Assembly (NCBI GenBank): GCA_014706385.1 | Contig: JACGZH010000008.1 | Coordinates: 186,001-250,000, forward strand | DNA from: Phaffia rhodozyma | Taxonomy: Eukaryota; Basidiomycota; Tremellomycetes; Cystofilobasidiales; Mrakiaceae | Length of the DNA: 64,000 nucleotides | Direction: 5' to 3' | Shown: positions 42,429 through 55,217 of the stretch, one piece after another | Position numbering within the stretch: the first letter of the stretch is position 1 | How the letters are laid out: each line of letters begins with the position of its first letter | Translations under genes and position numbers: made by a program | The notes under the pieces: generated by a model | Seen by the model: only the letters and a program-made list of their open reading frames with translations | Database searches by the model: none | What the model was told of the DNA's origin: nothing

Positions 42429-45400
42429 ATGGAGCATACTTCTCCAAACAGCCACTCACCAGAGCAGGACGTTTCTAACCCAACACATTCAACGGACATG
42501 CCCGACAGCCTTCCTATTCCTTCTGCTGATCAGGACATGGATACCAAAGGAGAGTCGACTGAGTCGGTAGACCTGTCCTCGAAGGAAGACAAAAGCGTAG
42601 ACAATGAAAGACTATCTGATCCCGAAGAGCAGTCCGAGACAAGAGAACCCGAGGAAGCTGCCCAACAGTCTGAGGTTGAACCTGTAGAAAACCGCCCAGT
42701 AAGTTTGTCGTCTTTTCGACTTTCTCTCATCGCTCTAGTCAGATCTCCTTGTACGTTGAGAGATAGAGACTCTTTATCGTAAGAAAACTAATTTTGAGCC
42801 GACCGAATGCAATGAAACGAACTTGATCTTCCAACAGTCTGTCTCCGACAACGGTCACGCCTCCGACTCGGCTGCGTCTACACCCTTCGGAACTCCAGAA
42901 AACAAAGATCATCCGTTGCCTGAGGTATCGGGTGATGGCCGGCCAGAAGAATCTCCAGACATCTTGGACAATCTTCGAGTGTGTATGATATGTTGTCATC
43001 TCCTCTTCATATCAAACAATGATTCTCATGCGTTTCTCCTCTTCCTTCCGTCCACTAGAGTTCTCCAACACCTCGGACCATCAACCTTCCAAATATTGCG
43101 ATTACTTCTCCTCATGGTCCATCCAACTCAATCATTGCCGCTTCGAGGCTCGCTACTTATGGGCATGAACCCGACAGTCCGACCTCAAATCTTGTCAGTT
43201 CTCTGAAAGCACAGCTTGAGGCTTTATCTGAACAAAGAGACATGTTGAACCAGAAGTAGGCCCTCTCCTCAATACTCTGATGTCAAGAAGAACATGAACC
43301 ACAGGTCTGACGAATGATGATGCATTCCCATGTCGGCTTTACACACAAGACTAGTGACATCTTTCTCAAGAATGGCTGATTTGGAAGACGATTTGTTTCA
43401 GATCAGGGATACAACAGACGCTCAGAAACGTCAAATCGATGAGCTGGAACGAGAACGAAAGGAGCATCTTCATGCTTTGGAGTAAGTCCCACTCAGTGCT
43501 TGCCGTCTTCCTGTTAATGACTGACTGTCCTCGCCGTCTTGATTGATGATGTAGTACGGGCTTACTGGTTGAGCAGTCAAACGTGAAACAAGAAATGCAG
43601 CGCTTGGCCGCTAGTTTGATGGATGAGCAAGGAAAGAGAGATTTGGCTGAAGAGGGAAAGCAAAAGGTTGAGAGCGAAGTCGATGATTTGGCTGCTTCGC
43701 TCTTTCAACAAGTGCGTTCATTTGACTCTATTAAATCTTCTCCAAATAGAGGCCTTTGTAGTCTGATTTTCATTTCAACATCTGGTTTATAGGCGAATTC
43801 AATGGTCGCAGCCGAACGACTCGCCCGTTCTAGAGCAGAGACTCGGCTGGTTGCCGCAGAGGAAAACCTTTCCGTTGCCGAGAATGTTGTTCGGGAAATG
43901 CAGTCTGCTATGCAGGCGCTTTCACTTTCCTCAGAAGCTTCTCAAACCAAGACGAATCTCGGCTCAGCTAAACCTCATCCAATCTTTCGAAACGACCACA
44001 TTCCTTATGCCGAGTTCCTGGCATTTGTCACTCATCTTCGATCGATGCGCCCTCGAAACCGGTCGTCAGCCCCACCATTCAGCTCCCTTCTTCAGTTCGT
44101 CAACATGGCTTTCTTTGCTCGAGTAATCACTGAGGATCACGAGCCTGCACTCCGACTTGACTTCGCACCTGGAGTTAGCTGGTTGAACAAGAAATCAATC
44201 AGTCAAGCAGTGATAGATAGTATGCTGATTGTTGAGCCAGTGTCAGCAGGTCTGTGTGACTTATTTCTTTACCGCAGACGAAGTGTGGGATCGAACTAAC
44301 GATGATGTCCTATCTTAACAGCTCAAGTGTTTTCTCAAAAACCAGAAGGAGATATCGTCTGTGCACTATCCGGAGAGCTTATCTCCCCGGCCTCGGCCAA
44401 TCCGCTTCTGCAGAATGCTGAGCCTAATTCAACTTCATCCGCCGCTCCTCCTCAAACTCGCGGTTTGTCGTTCTTCAATCGAACCATGGTTACGCGTCCA
44501 ATCTCCCCTGCACATCGTCCAGGACTAAGCCGGCCTGGTAGTACCTCATCAGGTTCTCATCCGCCGATCTACGTCTTTCATATAGCTCCAGCTGTGTCAC
44601 AGTCCCCGTCAGAAAAATCGACAAGTTTGTACCCTGTAGCTGAGGGATGGTCGTTGGATCGTCTACGAGCAACATGTGAGCTCTGGCGGTTCGTCAAAAC
44701 TGGAATTATGAACCCAGTGTGGAGCTATGACGACGGAACAACGCCGGCTGGTCCTCCCAAACTTCCAGCCAGATCGGAGCATGTCAGTCAGACACAGCCC
44801 ACACCTGACAAAGCCGCAGAGCCGGTCAAACCGGCGTTGCCTGCTAGAAAAAGCAACTCATGGGGTCTAAATCTTGGGTTCGGAAAATCATCTGGACCGT
44901 CTTCAGGTGGATGGGGATTATCAAAAAGCCAGCCTGGAACTCCAAAAGACGAGAATTCGAACAAAGCATTGACGGTGGCACCTAACTTGCCGGCTAGAAA
45001 ATTGCCTCCTCCTCTCACTTCCGCAAAAGTTCAAGATCGAGCTGACGAAGAAACGACAGTGAGCGTCCACCCCACTCAGCCGGACCAGAGCTTGTCGGAT
45101 GAGCCTGCTTCCTCTTCGTTCATGGGGACTGAAGCAGTAACTCAAGAATCGCTTCCAGTCGAGCCAATCGCAGAGAGTACTTCTCAAGAGAGTGAGATTC
45201 AGGCTGAATCGTCCGAGACACAGCTCGAGGAAACTCCTGCTGCTCCATCAGAGAACGAGTTGGCCCACAATGAAGAGCCAGCTGAGATTGTTGAGCTTCC
45301 GTCTGTCAATGCGGAAGAGGCCTCAGTTGATCCCATCGGCGCAAGTCCTAAAGGAGTAGACTACACGCCCGCCGCTGATATACTTGCTTCTGAAAAGGAG

Positions 45401-46009
45401 GTAGAGGGGTCTGCTTCGGCCCGAACATCCCTTGAACAGACTGGTTCAAACAGAGCTTCTCTTGAACAGCCTTCTTCGAAACAACCGAGTGCCGTCGCCA
45501 CTGGTCCTGCGCCTCCTTTGCCAAAACGAGCGGCAGCAAGGCGAGCAGTTCCGCCGGTACCTACCTCGACAGCTGTTTCCGAGGCTGGAACTCGTCCAGC
45601 TACCCCGGTGCCCGCCTTAGTTGACGAGCCAAGGGAGGCTTCGCCTATCAAGACTACACTATCTATCCCGACCATCTCTGATGGACCTTCTGAGGTGTCT
45701 GATCTGAGTGCCGTGTCTGATGTGCCTAATCAGCCTTCGGATGTGTCCTTATCTGATGCCGATCCGGTTTCTGCTTCTCCGGTTTTGGCGTTGCCGGAAG
45801 AGAAAGCAACGGAACATAAGGAACAAGGGGCTACTACGGATATTGCAGCTCCTTCTCCTTCACTGGACGAAACGGAGAAGAAGGTTGAGGTTGAAGAGAG
45901 CGCGCCTGTGAAGGAAGACAGTTGGGAGGAGAAGACCTGGAAGGAGCTTGTAAGACTGAGAGAGGATTTGTTCTGGAAGAGAATCGGTGTCCGGCCGAGC
46001 GGAGTCTAG
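42429..46009 (+). CDS. SEC2: Rab guanine nucleotide exchange factor Sec2
   Basis: GEF for the exocytic Rab Sec4, driving post-Golgi vesicle transport to growth sites. Exons 42429-42698, 42838-42978, 43059-43255, 43350-43481, 43555-43711, 43793-44249 and 44322-46009 give 1013 aa. The Sec2/Rabin8 coiled coil (about residues 185-360) is clear: DMLNQKLVTSFSRMADLEDD, then LAASLFQQANSMVAAERLAR, the conserved GEF centre built across the exon 5/6 junction. After it come IPYAEFLAFVTHLRSMRP and ALRLDFAPG, and WSLDRLRATCELWRFVKTGI, matching the conserved middle domain of fungal Sec2. The tail is long, acidic and Pro/Ser-rich with PxLPAR-type repeats (LPARSEH, LPARKSN, LPARKLP), possible SH3 ligands. The exon 2 donor is ambiguous among GTGTGT and overlapping options; I chose the phase-0 one. 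Confidence 0.88.
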
Positions 46010-46215
46010 TCACTGGACTCGTGAAACGAATCTTCCAACATGTACATCTCTATTCGTAGTCATCTAGATATCAATGAATAGTTGGGTATCCGTTTGAGTC
46101 TGATACCTGGGTGAACATGTCTTGCGGATGCTGACTAAGCTGACGCTGACGGCCGAGCGATATGAAGAAGACGTTCATCTCCCTTTTGCTCCTCTCCCTC
46201 AACGTCTATCAAGCA

Positions 46216-48524
46216 ATGTCCAATATCGTCCTCGTCTCTTCTCCCTGGCTCTCGGAACATTCGAGCAAGATCAGAGCAAAGGCTGTTCCCTGGGATGTGC
46301 GTCTTTTGAACCCTCTCCTTTGCTTGACGATGGCAGAGATGAAGCCTTGGATATATAGATCTCCTTCCGCCCTCGTCCTTATTTGGTTTATGACACGTTC
46401 CATCGCTTACTATTCTTTTCTTTTCATACACGATAGGGCTACCAACGAGCGAACCTTGTCTCGCCTTCTGAACTAGCTCTCCTCAAGAAAATCGACCGAC
46501 AACCCTTGGCCAAACAGCAACAGGTCTTTGAGAAGGAGCAAGAAGTCTATGCCGGCTTGTTTGAGGGCTTGCTTGGAAAGTTGGTCAGAGTGGATACCGT
46601 CCAGGCCGTCTTAGTCGGAATGGGAGATCTCATCGGTGGTATGTTCCTTTTTCAACTACGTATGAGGTTCTTGATGGAGTTGATCTCTTTAACGCCTGTA
46701 TATGTTGGTGTTGTTCTTCTCTACCTCAACAGAATCTCAAGATCGACTGAACCTATTTTACAACCTTCAATCCCAGAGCTCTGAGCTTCCCTTTGCTCCT
46801 CTGATCAAGTAAGTAGATTCCTCTTTCTCAAGATAGAGAATTATATAAACCTTATAAGAGGGATGTCACGCTTAACCATGTCCTCTAGAGCGATTTCTCT
46901 CTCTGACGAGTTCATTCAACTTAAGGCTACCCAGCTGCTCACGGTCCTGATCTCTAGCTCGCCCAAGCTAGTCTCAGACTCGACATTGCACCCTCTACTG
47001 TCTGTATTGGCTAACCTGCTTCAAGGTTTGTCTCAGTGTCGTCTACGTCCGCCATGCCTTTCCATATCTTGTAGCTATAGTCTGAGACGAAGCTAACAAA
47101 CAGGTATCTATATGTCATCCTCTGCTTCTCAGCTCCTTCTCCACACTCCAAAGAGATTGCTCTGCAATCACTCGCCCTCCTGCTCTCTGTAACTTCCATT
47201 CGATCCTCGATCTGGGCCCTAGAGGATACATCCATTCCTGTACTTTCCAGCTTATCCAAGATCCTACGATCGATCTCTGGGGCTAGCCCCGCAGGTCAGG
47301 GTGTCGTTAGAGATGCGAACCCTCAAGTGATGTACTGGGTCGGGTTCTGTTTCTGGGAGTTGACGTTTGATAGACAAGTTTGTGAAGGAATCGACAAGTC
47401 AGTCCTTAGCATCGTCCTTCCCTTTGTTACCAGGATGTATTTGACTGACATTTTGTCTTCTACTCCGTCTGTATTAAATCGAATATTTATAGAAAACTTA
47501 ATCTTGTGCCGCATCTGCTTTCGCTAGCTCAATCGTCGCCCAAGCAAAAAGTCCTTCGAATTACTCTTGCAACCTTCCGAAACTTGATCACCCTTGCTCC
47601 GCAGGTGAATGTCCCGGCGATGTTGGCTGCTAGGGTTGCTCCATTTGTAGAGAGCTTGAAGGGGCGAAAGCTGGGAGAAGATACCGAGCTGGAGGACGAT
47701 CTGAACGTGCTAGGGGATGTGTTGAAGGAGGCCAGAAGCAACCTCTCGTACGTGCTTCTTCTTCGAATTTCTTCCATACGCTTCAACGCTTCCTGACAAG
47801 GAAAACTTGACACCTGTAGAACCTGGGACGAATATGCGTCTGAGGTTGAGAGTGGTCATCTCGCCTGGTCGCCCATACATGAATCAGAAGATTTCTGGAA
47901 AGAGAATGCCACAAAGCTGAACGAGAAGGACGGAAAGCTCATCAAGTATGTGTTATTTCTAAACCATCGCCGAATCTTACGGCTCAAATGTATATTCAGT
48001 TGTGACGGTCGAGGCTGATCTTCTTTGTAATCGATATTCTTTGTCCTCTTCATCATTTACAAGGATTTTGGTGGATCTTTTGAAGGCTTCTGATGACCCA
48101 GTAGTGCTAGCTGTTGCATGCGCTGACATTGGGCACTATGTCAAGAACTACGAGTCCGGAAAGAAGTCAGTCAAATTTTTTTTCAGAACCAACATCATTG
48201 CTATCTCTATATCGAGGCTCGTCATGTTACAATTCCCTAACAGCCGTGCGGTTCTCCCTTCCCATTCTACGTGATCCTTTTTTCTTTTCTTCTTTCTCCT
48301 ACAGGCTCGTCAACAATATGGGAGCAAAAACTCGTGTGATGGCGCTCATGACGCACGAGAATCCTGACGTCAGATACAGAGCGTTGTTGGCTGTACGTAA
48401 ACCTTTTTCTTAGCAAATATTACCCATTGTGCCTCTTCCTCTTCTTTGATAGCACAAGGTTAACAATGTTGGGTTGAACGAATTGATGGTTCCGCAGGTT
48501 CAGCGATTGATCAGTCTTGGTTAG
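46216..48524 (+). CDS. VMA13: V-type proton ATPase subunit H
   Basis: Regulatory subunit of the V1 sector that couples V1 and Vo and silences free V1. Exons 46216-46296, 46437-46638, 46733-46808, 46889-47025, 47133-47397, 47493-47747, 47820-47945, 48064-48165, 48305-48392 and 48498-48524 give 452 aa, the family size, with all phases closing. Armadillo-like helices throughout. Family matches: KIRAKAVPWDGYQRANLVS at the N-terminus, VMYWVGFCFWELTFD in the middle, the KLVPHLL-like segment (KLNLVPHLLSLAQSS), WKENATKLNEKDGKLIKIL and DIGHYVKNYESGKKLVN near the end. An in-frame ATG at 46162 would add 18 hydrophobic residues, but the protein is cytosolic, so 46216 is preferred. The last exon has two in-frame acceptors (48453 or 48498); the downstream one gives the conserved ALLAVQRL. 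Confidence 0.93.
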
Positions 48525-48998
48525 AGGACTTTCTTACTGGTTCATTCTTGATGGTAATCTCTTCTGCCTCCTCGCTTTTCGAGGGGGTCATTTCTGCATA
48601 CAGTGCTGTGTCTGGTAAACGGTGTTCTGTCTTGCTTTTATATACATTCTTCTTCTTGACCAAGGTCGGATCCATACAATCTTGTGGCGCAACTAAAGCA
48701 CCCTTCATTCAGAGAAAGCAGGATGAGAAAGAGAAAAATCGAAAACAAACTCAAACATATATTTATATCAGTTTACTACTCTAGGACGAGAAAAGAAAAA
48801 TTCTAAACCAAAGAGAGAATATTCCAGATCAAAACGAAATATAAAGAGTGAGCAGATGAGATGGGACAGTGGAAGTTGGCTCTATAGATGTTCTATCTTG
48901 ATTTTCTAATAGGTTTATGCGAACAACGTCTAAGTAAATGCAACAAGAATATTTTCTTGGATCAGCGTTCGATACGTTGATGTTTGGGAGGTTTAAGA
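48525..48998. other. Convergent 3' region VMA13 / SNF2-RING gene
   Basis: 474 bp between stop codons. A possible terminal exon of the minus-strand gene lies in 48881-48945 (see that gene). Otherwise A-rich with no signal. Confidence 0.5.
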
Positions 48999-51900
48999 CT
49001 AGAATGGGGAATTGATTTTTTTTAAACGTACCTTAAGCTCTTCCATCCTCCTCTCGTGCAGTTCCTTCTTACTGATCGTCTGCGAAAGCGAGAGATTTGC
49101 AAGCTCGCTCTTCCTACGCTGTATATCAAGCATCTTGTCTTCCAGGGTATCTTGAACTAATCGAATACACAAGTGAGAGAGTGCGCGAAAACAAATATCA
49201 GGGAAATGAAGGAGCGTCAACGAAGTGGGTTTGAGACTATTCGTCTTTTGGTTGAAAGACACGTACTGATATATTTAACGGTGATGACAGGACGAGATTG
49301 ACCCAGCCGATGCTACAGGATATGAGTTAATATCAAAGACAGGACAGATAAGATTCTCCTCTTAAATTTCCACGGAAATGACAAGAGGATGGACTTACGA
49401 TTCGGTCGACCGCTTGATTCTCAACAGCCGGATTCCCTATAACACACAGAGCTCATCTACCCGTTAGTCTCATCACTCGCATGTAAGGAAAAATCAATGA
49501 AACCGGAAAAACTCACAGTAAGGGTCCATCAAATAACAGCGGTTAGCAGCTGTCAGGTTTAAGCCAACACCTCCTGCTCGTAAACTAACGAGCAAGACCT
49601 CGCAAGCAGGATCGCTTTTCAACCTCTCCATCGCCAACGTTCGATCGTCTCTTTTCATGGTTCCGTCTAGTCGATCGTACTTGATCCCAGAGTCGACCAA
49701 TGCATCTTCGATCCTATCCAGCATCGACGTCCATTGAGAAAAGACGATCGTTTTGATTGGTTTTCCAGAAGCAAGATCGGACGCATAGGGTTCCTCCAAC
49801 ACCGGCGCGGCAGGTGGAGCATTAGGAACAAGATCGGTGGCCTTGACTGTAGTGGCTTGTTCAGATGTCGTGCTTGATAAAGTAGTCTCCTTGATTGATT
49901 GAGGAGTACTTTCAGGAAGAACAGGAACGACAACATCAGAATCAGTAGTAGCAGGATTGGTAGAATTGGCAGCCGCAGTCGAACTGTCCAGAGGATGATC
50001 CTCCTTGATGTGGTCACCTCCCTTTTCAAAGGGCATAGACCGTGCTTCTTGGGAATCGTCCGTTGTCTTGTCAGCTATGGTCGGTGAAGGGTCGACCACA
50101 GGTGGACTGGACTCGGCCGAAGGGTTTCTAGAAGGAAGTGCAAGAACATTCATGTCCGCCACTAGCTTCGGTGCATCCTCATTGTCCTCATCTTCGACTA
50201 ACATTCCTGGGGCCGCTTCCGGAAGATTGTCTTCTAAAGGTTGAATGAACGTAGAGTTGGATGATCGAGGGTCCGAACCAGTATAGTTGGTTGAGTACGG
50301 ATTTTGAGCAGAGAAAGAGAGCAGGTCCGACATGAGGAAGGTGATCTTCGTTGACATGACAAGGTCCGATCGGTTCTCGAGATATCGACGGGGTCGACTT
50401 TTCTTCTTCGGAGCTTTAACAGCAATGTAATCAGCCGAAGAGCCAGCTTCTGATGTACCAGGAGGGATGATCTCGATACAATCGGCAGCAAGTCGAAGGC
50501 CAGTCGTGCAATTTGGACAGGATCGTCCAACTCCTCCTAGTGATTTTGGCCAGGCGGCATAAATCGATTTTTTGAAGCAAGATAGGCCTGTGTCGAGAGA
50601 AGAAGAGAAAGAAAGAAAAGGTATCGAGAAAAGACTTGTTAACTTGACTGTTTCTTCCGCTCGGTTGACTGAATGAATGAACACCCGAAGTAGGAAGGAT
50701 CTTACAAAACAAGTGCTGGCATTTCGTCATAATAGCCTGAGGTGGCTTCTTCTTAGCCTTTCCCTTCTTTACCGGCGCAGACGGCGTGTCTGCTTCGGTC
50801 TCGGTAGGCGCAACACCGGCGGCCAAGCAGGTTAGATCAAGCTTACATTCTACACATTCGCACATCGAGCCTTCTTTCATCCAAGTCATCACAGCAGCCG
50901 CTCTTCTCTGGGTGAGCCCGTGAGCTCCAATAGCAGCAGCAGCAGTCTCGTAATCCAGAACCTCGCCGTCGTCCACGTCTTCCTCCTCTCCGTTGGTGTC
51001 CCCGATCAACAAATAATGGTCGCATATTTGACGAAGTCGAAGGATTTTCTGAAGGATATTGACGTAATTCATATTAGAGATCTGTTGACCTTCTTCTCCG
51101 TCTTCGATCATAGTGGTAAAGTCTTCCTTGGTATCCTGGAAGTATCGATGATAAATCTCCTGTTCTTTTTCACTGAACTGGAGATAACGGATCTCGTCCT
51201 TTCGAGGCGGGAGTTCCAAGAGAGTCTTGCCTGTCGGTAATCTCGTTTCCTTTGTTCGACGAAGAGTGATATGCCGCATAATGACCTGTAAACGAGCGAC
51301 TCCTATAGAATCCCCAAACTTGGCAGGCGAAGAGATGAAAGTCGACCAAACGGCTTTGTCATCAAATGGTTCCAAACGGATGAACTTGAGGAGGGCCCAG
51401 AGATCGTCGAGCTTGTTTTGAATCGGAGTTCCAGTCAAACAAATCCGACGCTGGGCTTCAAGATAGCAACAAGCTCTGGCGGCTACTGTGTTGGCGTCCT
51501 TGATAAAGCTATAGAGTCAAGAGAAACAAGAGACATTGTGAGACTGTTGGCCGGAATAGAAAATAGAGCTAAAGAAAGATGAGTTCTACTGACTGAGCTT
51601 CGTCCAGCACAACCCTGAACCACTCTATCTGCTGCAACGGAGACGTGACTTCCGAGTCTCTAGCTAAACCCAACTGAGTCAAGCTTGCTTTCGTCCGTTT
51701 TCTCTTTTTCACTTTCTCCTCGACCTTTACCGCATGGTTTCCATTCGCGTCTACTTCTATGACTCCGTCACTGTCCTCATCTTCTTCCTCCTTCTTCTTG
51801 CTACTGCTACCGCTCCCACCTCCTACCGGTGTGCTGGTCCCTTCTGCCGTCCTGCTTTGCTTGGAAAACTCGGTGGCGAGAGTGGAGAACGTAGTGATCA

Positions 51901-54570
51901 CGACGTCGAAGTCCGCGATAAACTCCGGGTCCAAGTTTCTCGTATTCCCGTGATAAACATAAACTCTGAGGGTGGCTTCTTCCTCGTCTTCATTGTCTGA
52001 CGCACTACTTTCTGTCGAGCTCTCCTTCTTGTCCTTCTTTAATTGCGCTTTTAGCGCGGCCCTTCCGTTCCGTTTGATACCTTTGTCACCTGCGCCTGCA
52101 CTAGCGGAGAACACGGTGACCGGGCCTGCCCAATGTTCCAATAATTGATCTTCCCAGTTACTGACCGTAGTGAGCGGACAGACGATCAGTGTTCCTCTGG
52201 TCCGAACGATGATCCTCATCCGACGAGCGTAATGTTCGGCTTCTGCTTCTTGTTTCAACCTCTGCTCAGCTTTCTGTTTGGCTGACAGCTCGACAGGCAT
52301 CCCGTATACAGCGCCGGCAAAATGAGAGATATCGATATTGTTCCCTGTTGTCGATGGAGGTGAAGGCTCTTCGATAGGTTTGATCTCGAATTTTCGGGCC
52401 GTTGACATAGTTGATGCTACCAGAGAAACAATTGAAAGGGATTTACCGAGGCCCATCTTTGAAGACGAAAAAGGTGATAAGAAAAGAGAATCCCCTCGAG
52501 GGGTTATCAGATTAGCATGAAGAAAAGGAACAGATGAAAACTCGACAAGGCTCGTCAGCTCACATCGTCAGCCAAAATGGCACCTCTACACTCCCTTGGT
52601 TTTCCTTTAACGACCTCTTTTGTGACCCGGTGCTCCCAAGCCGAGATCTTTCCGCTCGAGCTCTTCTTCCCATTCTCTTTGATGAATGGCAGCGGCTTCC
52701 AGAGACTTCCTCTCTCAGGCACGATATAATCCTTTTTGGAGACTCCTGTCGGTGGACGTTTTTCATTCTCCCTCTCTCGAAGGAAAGAAATGGCCTTTCG
52801 TTGATGCGGGTATAATGGGGTTCCAATCAAGGGTCCTTGATTAGATTCACGACAGAATAAGAGAGAGAGAGAAAAGTTGAGTTGAGAATCCTGATCTCTG
52901 GTACTGATGAGATGTATGGAACACTCGACTTACCAGGATCTGTCTCTTCTAAGTCATCTCCACCCTTCAGACTTTGAAACACTTCGTCGACCTGGGATCT
53001 CTGTTGCTCCACCACTCTAGCAGCAGCAGCTTGGGTTCCTCCTCTACCGGCCAACGCGTTCGCTAACGCAGCCGATGACCCTGGTCCGTTTCGGAAACCG
53101 TCAGCGTTCGTCCCTCCGAGTAGATGTGGGTTATGATACAGGCAATTTTGGAACCATTGAGGTCGCCAGGGAAGTTGAGGGTGTTGGAGGTATAGATTTG
53201 AATTTGAAAGATTGTTGGCAATGTATGTGATATTCGGAGGGATCGTGAGAAGATACAGGTGTAGGACCGAGCAAAATTTCTTTCAAGAGCAAGCAAGAAA
53301 GAAACCGGATGATCGAAGAATGAGAAACACGCGCGAACTTCCAAGAGAGACATACGCGCATACATATGTGTGAAAGGAAACGTTGGCTTACAGACTGATC
53401 AGTACCTCTCTGGATCCAACCCTCGGCCCTCAACAGACCCTTTTTCAGAAACGGGCCCATGACATCGCCTGTGGCTTTCGCGACCACTCCGAACGGTTCT
53501 TTTGCCACTGCGGATGGTAGATATGGAAATATGTTGACTGTTTCTTCACCCAAGGACCCGTGGCCGTATCCGGCCGGTCCATCAGATGGTTTGTTCCCCT
53601 TGAGTTTCACTCTAGCCCACTCTTGGTTGTTCACAAAGAGAACCTCTCCTTTGGGCATCTCCTTTTGTAGTGTCATCCCGGGTGGGACAGTCGGGTTCAG
53701 GTAGGCCATTGGGTAGGTGATCAACGCTGTTGTTTGAAGTACACCGATCAGCGTCGGTTGAGGTGGCGGAGGCGCTGTCGGCGGGGGTGCCACATGTTGT
53801 CTAGGTGGCGAAGGAAGACTGTCGACATCTATCGGTTCACTTGCGTTCGCTGCGACAACTAGACGGTCAGCTTTCGAAGACGTTTGTTGGGGAAAAGCAT
53901 ATGGGTTTGTCGATGTCAACGGTAATGGTAGTTGCTTCCTGGGTGTAAACCCGGACGCGTGATGACCACTTCCCTGGGCTGAATTTGAGCTTGAGAACGA
54001 AGTTGAACGAGAATGGGACGGATTGAATGCGAACGGATCAGCTTGAAAAGAAGGAGGATACGGCTGTTGATGCGATACTGGTTGAGGAGGATACCCTGTT
54101 GAAGTCGACGCTGTGAACGAGCTTTGCCCGAACACCGACGGACACTGGCCGGCAGAAACAGACGAAAGGGAATTGCTTGCAATGTTGGTCGAGGAAGAAG
54201 GATCGGTTGGCCATTGACCCGTCGGAAAGACCTGCTTATCCGACGTCGGTCGGCCGTGTCCGTTTAAGAAGATACTTCCACCCTGATCGCCTCCAGGGAT
54301 ACTGTGCAGGCCTGGCAACCTCAATCCGGGTCCGGAGCTGGATTCAGAAGCAAACGCAGTACCGGGGAGACCGTTCGGAAGTACTACAGACGTCACCGTG
54401 GACTCATAAGAACTCGGGAGCTCTGAAGAGGAAGCTAACGGATGTTGAAGACTCGAAAGAGAAGGTAGAGTCTGATGGTCGAGCCTTGGTTTCTTTGCTT
54501 GGTTGGCATCGTCGGGTTGATCAGTCTCGTCATCCGATAGGGTGAGATCGATAGGAGCACCAGATAACAT
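48999..54570 (-). CDS. RAD5/HLTF-like SNF2 translocase with RING finger
   Basis: DNA-damage-tolerance type SNF2 ATPase and probable ubiquitin ligase. Exons (minus): 53392-54570, 52934-53279, 52564-52835, 51594-52456, 50706-51508, 49517-50587, 49399-49436, 49267-49312, 48999-49156; 1591 aa. Order seen: disordered Ser/Pro N-terminus (1-270); a possible HIRAN-like region (about 280-395); YPHQRKAISFLRE; motif I DDMGLGKS (K604); motif II DEAH (884-887), created by a splice; LTGTPIQNKLDDLWALL; and an interrupted RING (CECVEC, CQHLFCLSCFKK, CPNC). A Ser/Thr-rich linker follows, then helicase C with VFSQWTSMLDRIEDAL, SLRAGGVGLNLTAANR, DPYWNPAVENQAVDRIHRLG. The last 3' end is uncertain: the ORF can read to 48999, or a GTACGT donor after MEELK may splice to KIFLLHLL ending near 48881. 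Confidence 0.85.
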
Positions 54571-55217
54571 GGATGTATGGCAGGACTATATGCGCCTGAT
54601 GATGGGATAAGAAAAGTTTGCAGAGAGCTGCCAGAAGTGGTGATGTAGAAGGACTGAAAGGAAGGTCAAGGAGAAAAGGCGTGAAAGGCTGTCAGTAAAA
54701 AAGAAGGAGGTGTTCGGAGGCGAGCGACCGCGTCTCAGTCGGAGGACACCTTCTCCTTCCTTTCGTCCAGGCGTTGAACTCTTCTTGGTAGAAAGAACAA
54801 AATTCTTACCCTTTCTTGAAGGAAATCAATGTTTTCTTGTTTGTAATCTACAAACCTATGGCTGAACGTTTGCAGAAGAGAGAGTTATGATGTGTAGAGA
54901 CACTTGTGGGAAAGCGCTTAAGGTGGGCGTCCAAGGAAAGCGATGATCGTCTCGGTCGACTACATTAGTCAGCATGGGACATCTTATTAAAATTACGTAG
55001 GTCAAGTTTATAATCGCCAAGGCGATATGTCGCTCGTGGGGAGGAGTTCATGTGATACAGGCAAACGCAAAGAAAGGGATGATGAAACTATAGGAGGAAG
55101 AAATCGAATATAGGAAGAATGTCCGGGAGGACGAAACGTGTAGAGATACGGAATGTGTAGGGAAGAGATACTACAATCTAGATACGAAAAGATGTGTTGA
55201 CGAACAACAGAAGATCA
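54571..55217. other. Spacer upstream of SNF2-RING gene
   Basis: 647 bp between tandem minus-strand genes: 5' region of the SNF2-RING gene and 3' UTR of the Gln/His-rich gene. No coding or RNA signal seen. Confidence 0.5.

Noticed and set aside
46162..46215. In-frame upstream start giving VMA13 a signal-like leader
   Set aside because: Subunit H is cytosolic and the segment is a C/T-rich leader; the next ATG gives the family N-terminus.
53131..53391. Extension of SNF2-RING exon 1 beyond the GTAAGC donor
   Set aside because: It loses the conserved region (LLTIPPNITYIANNL, LQHPQ) that the spliced frame restores.
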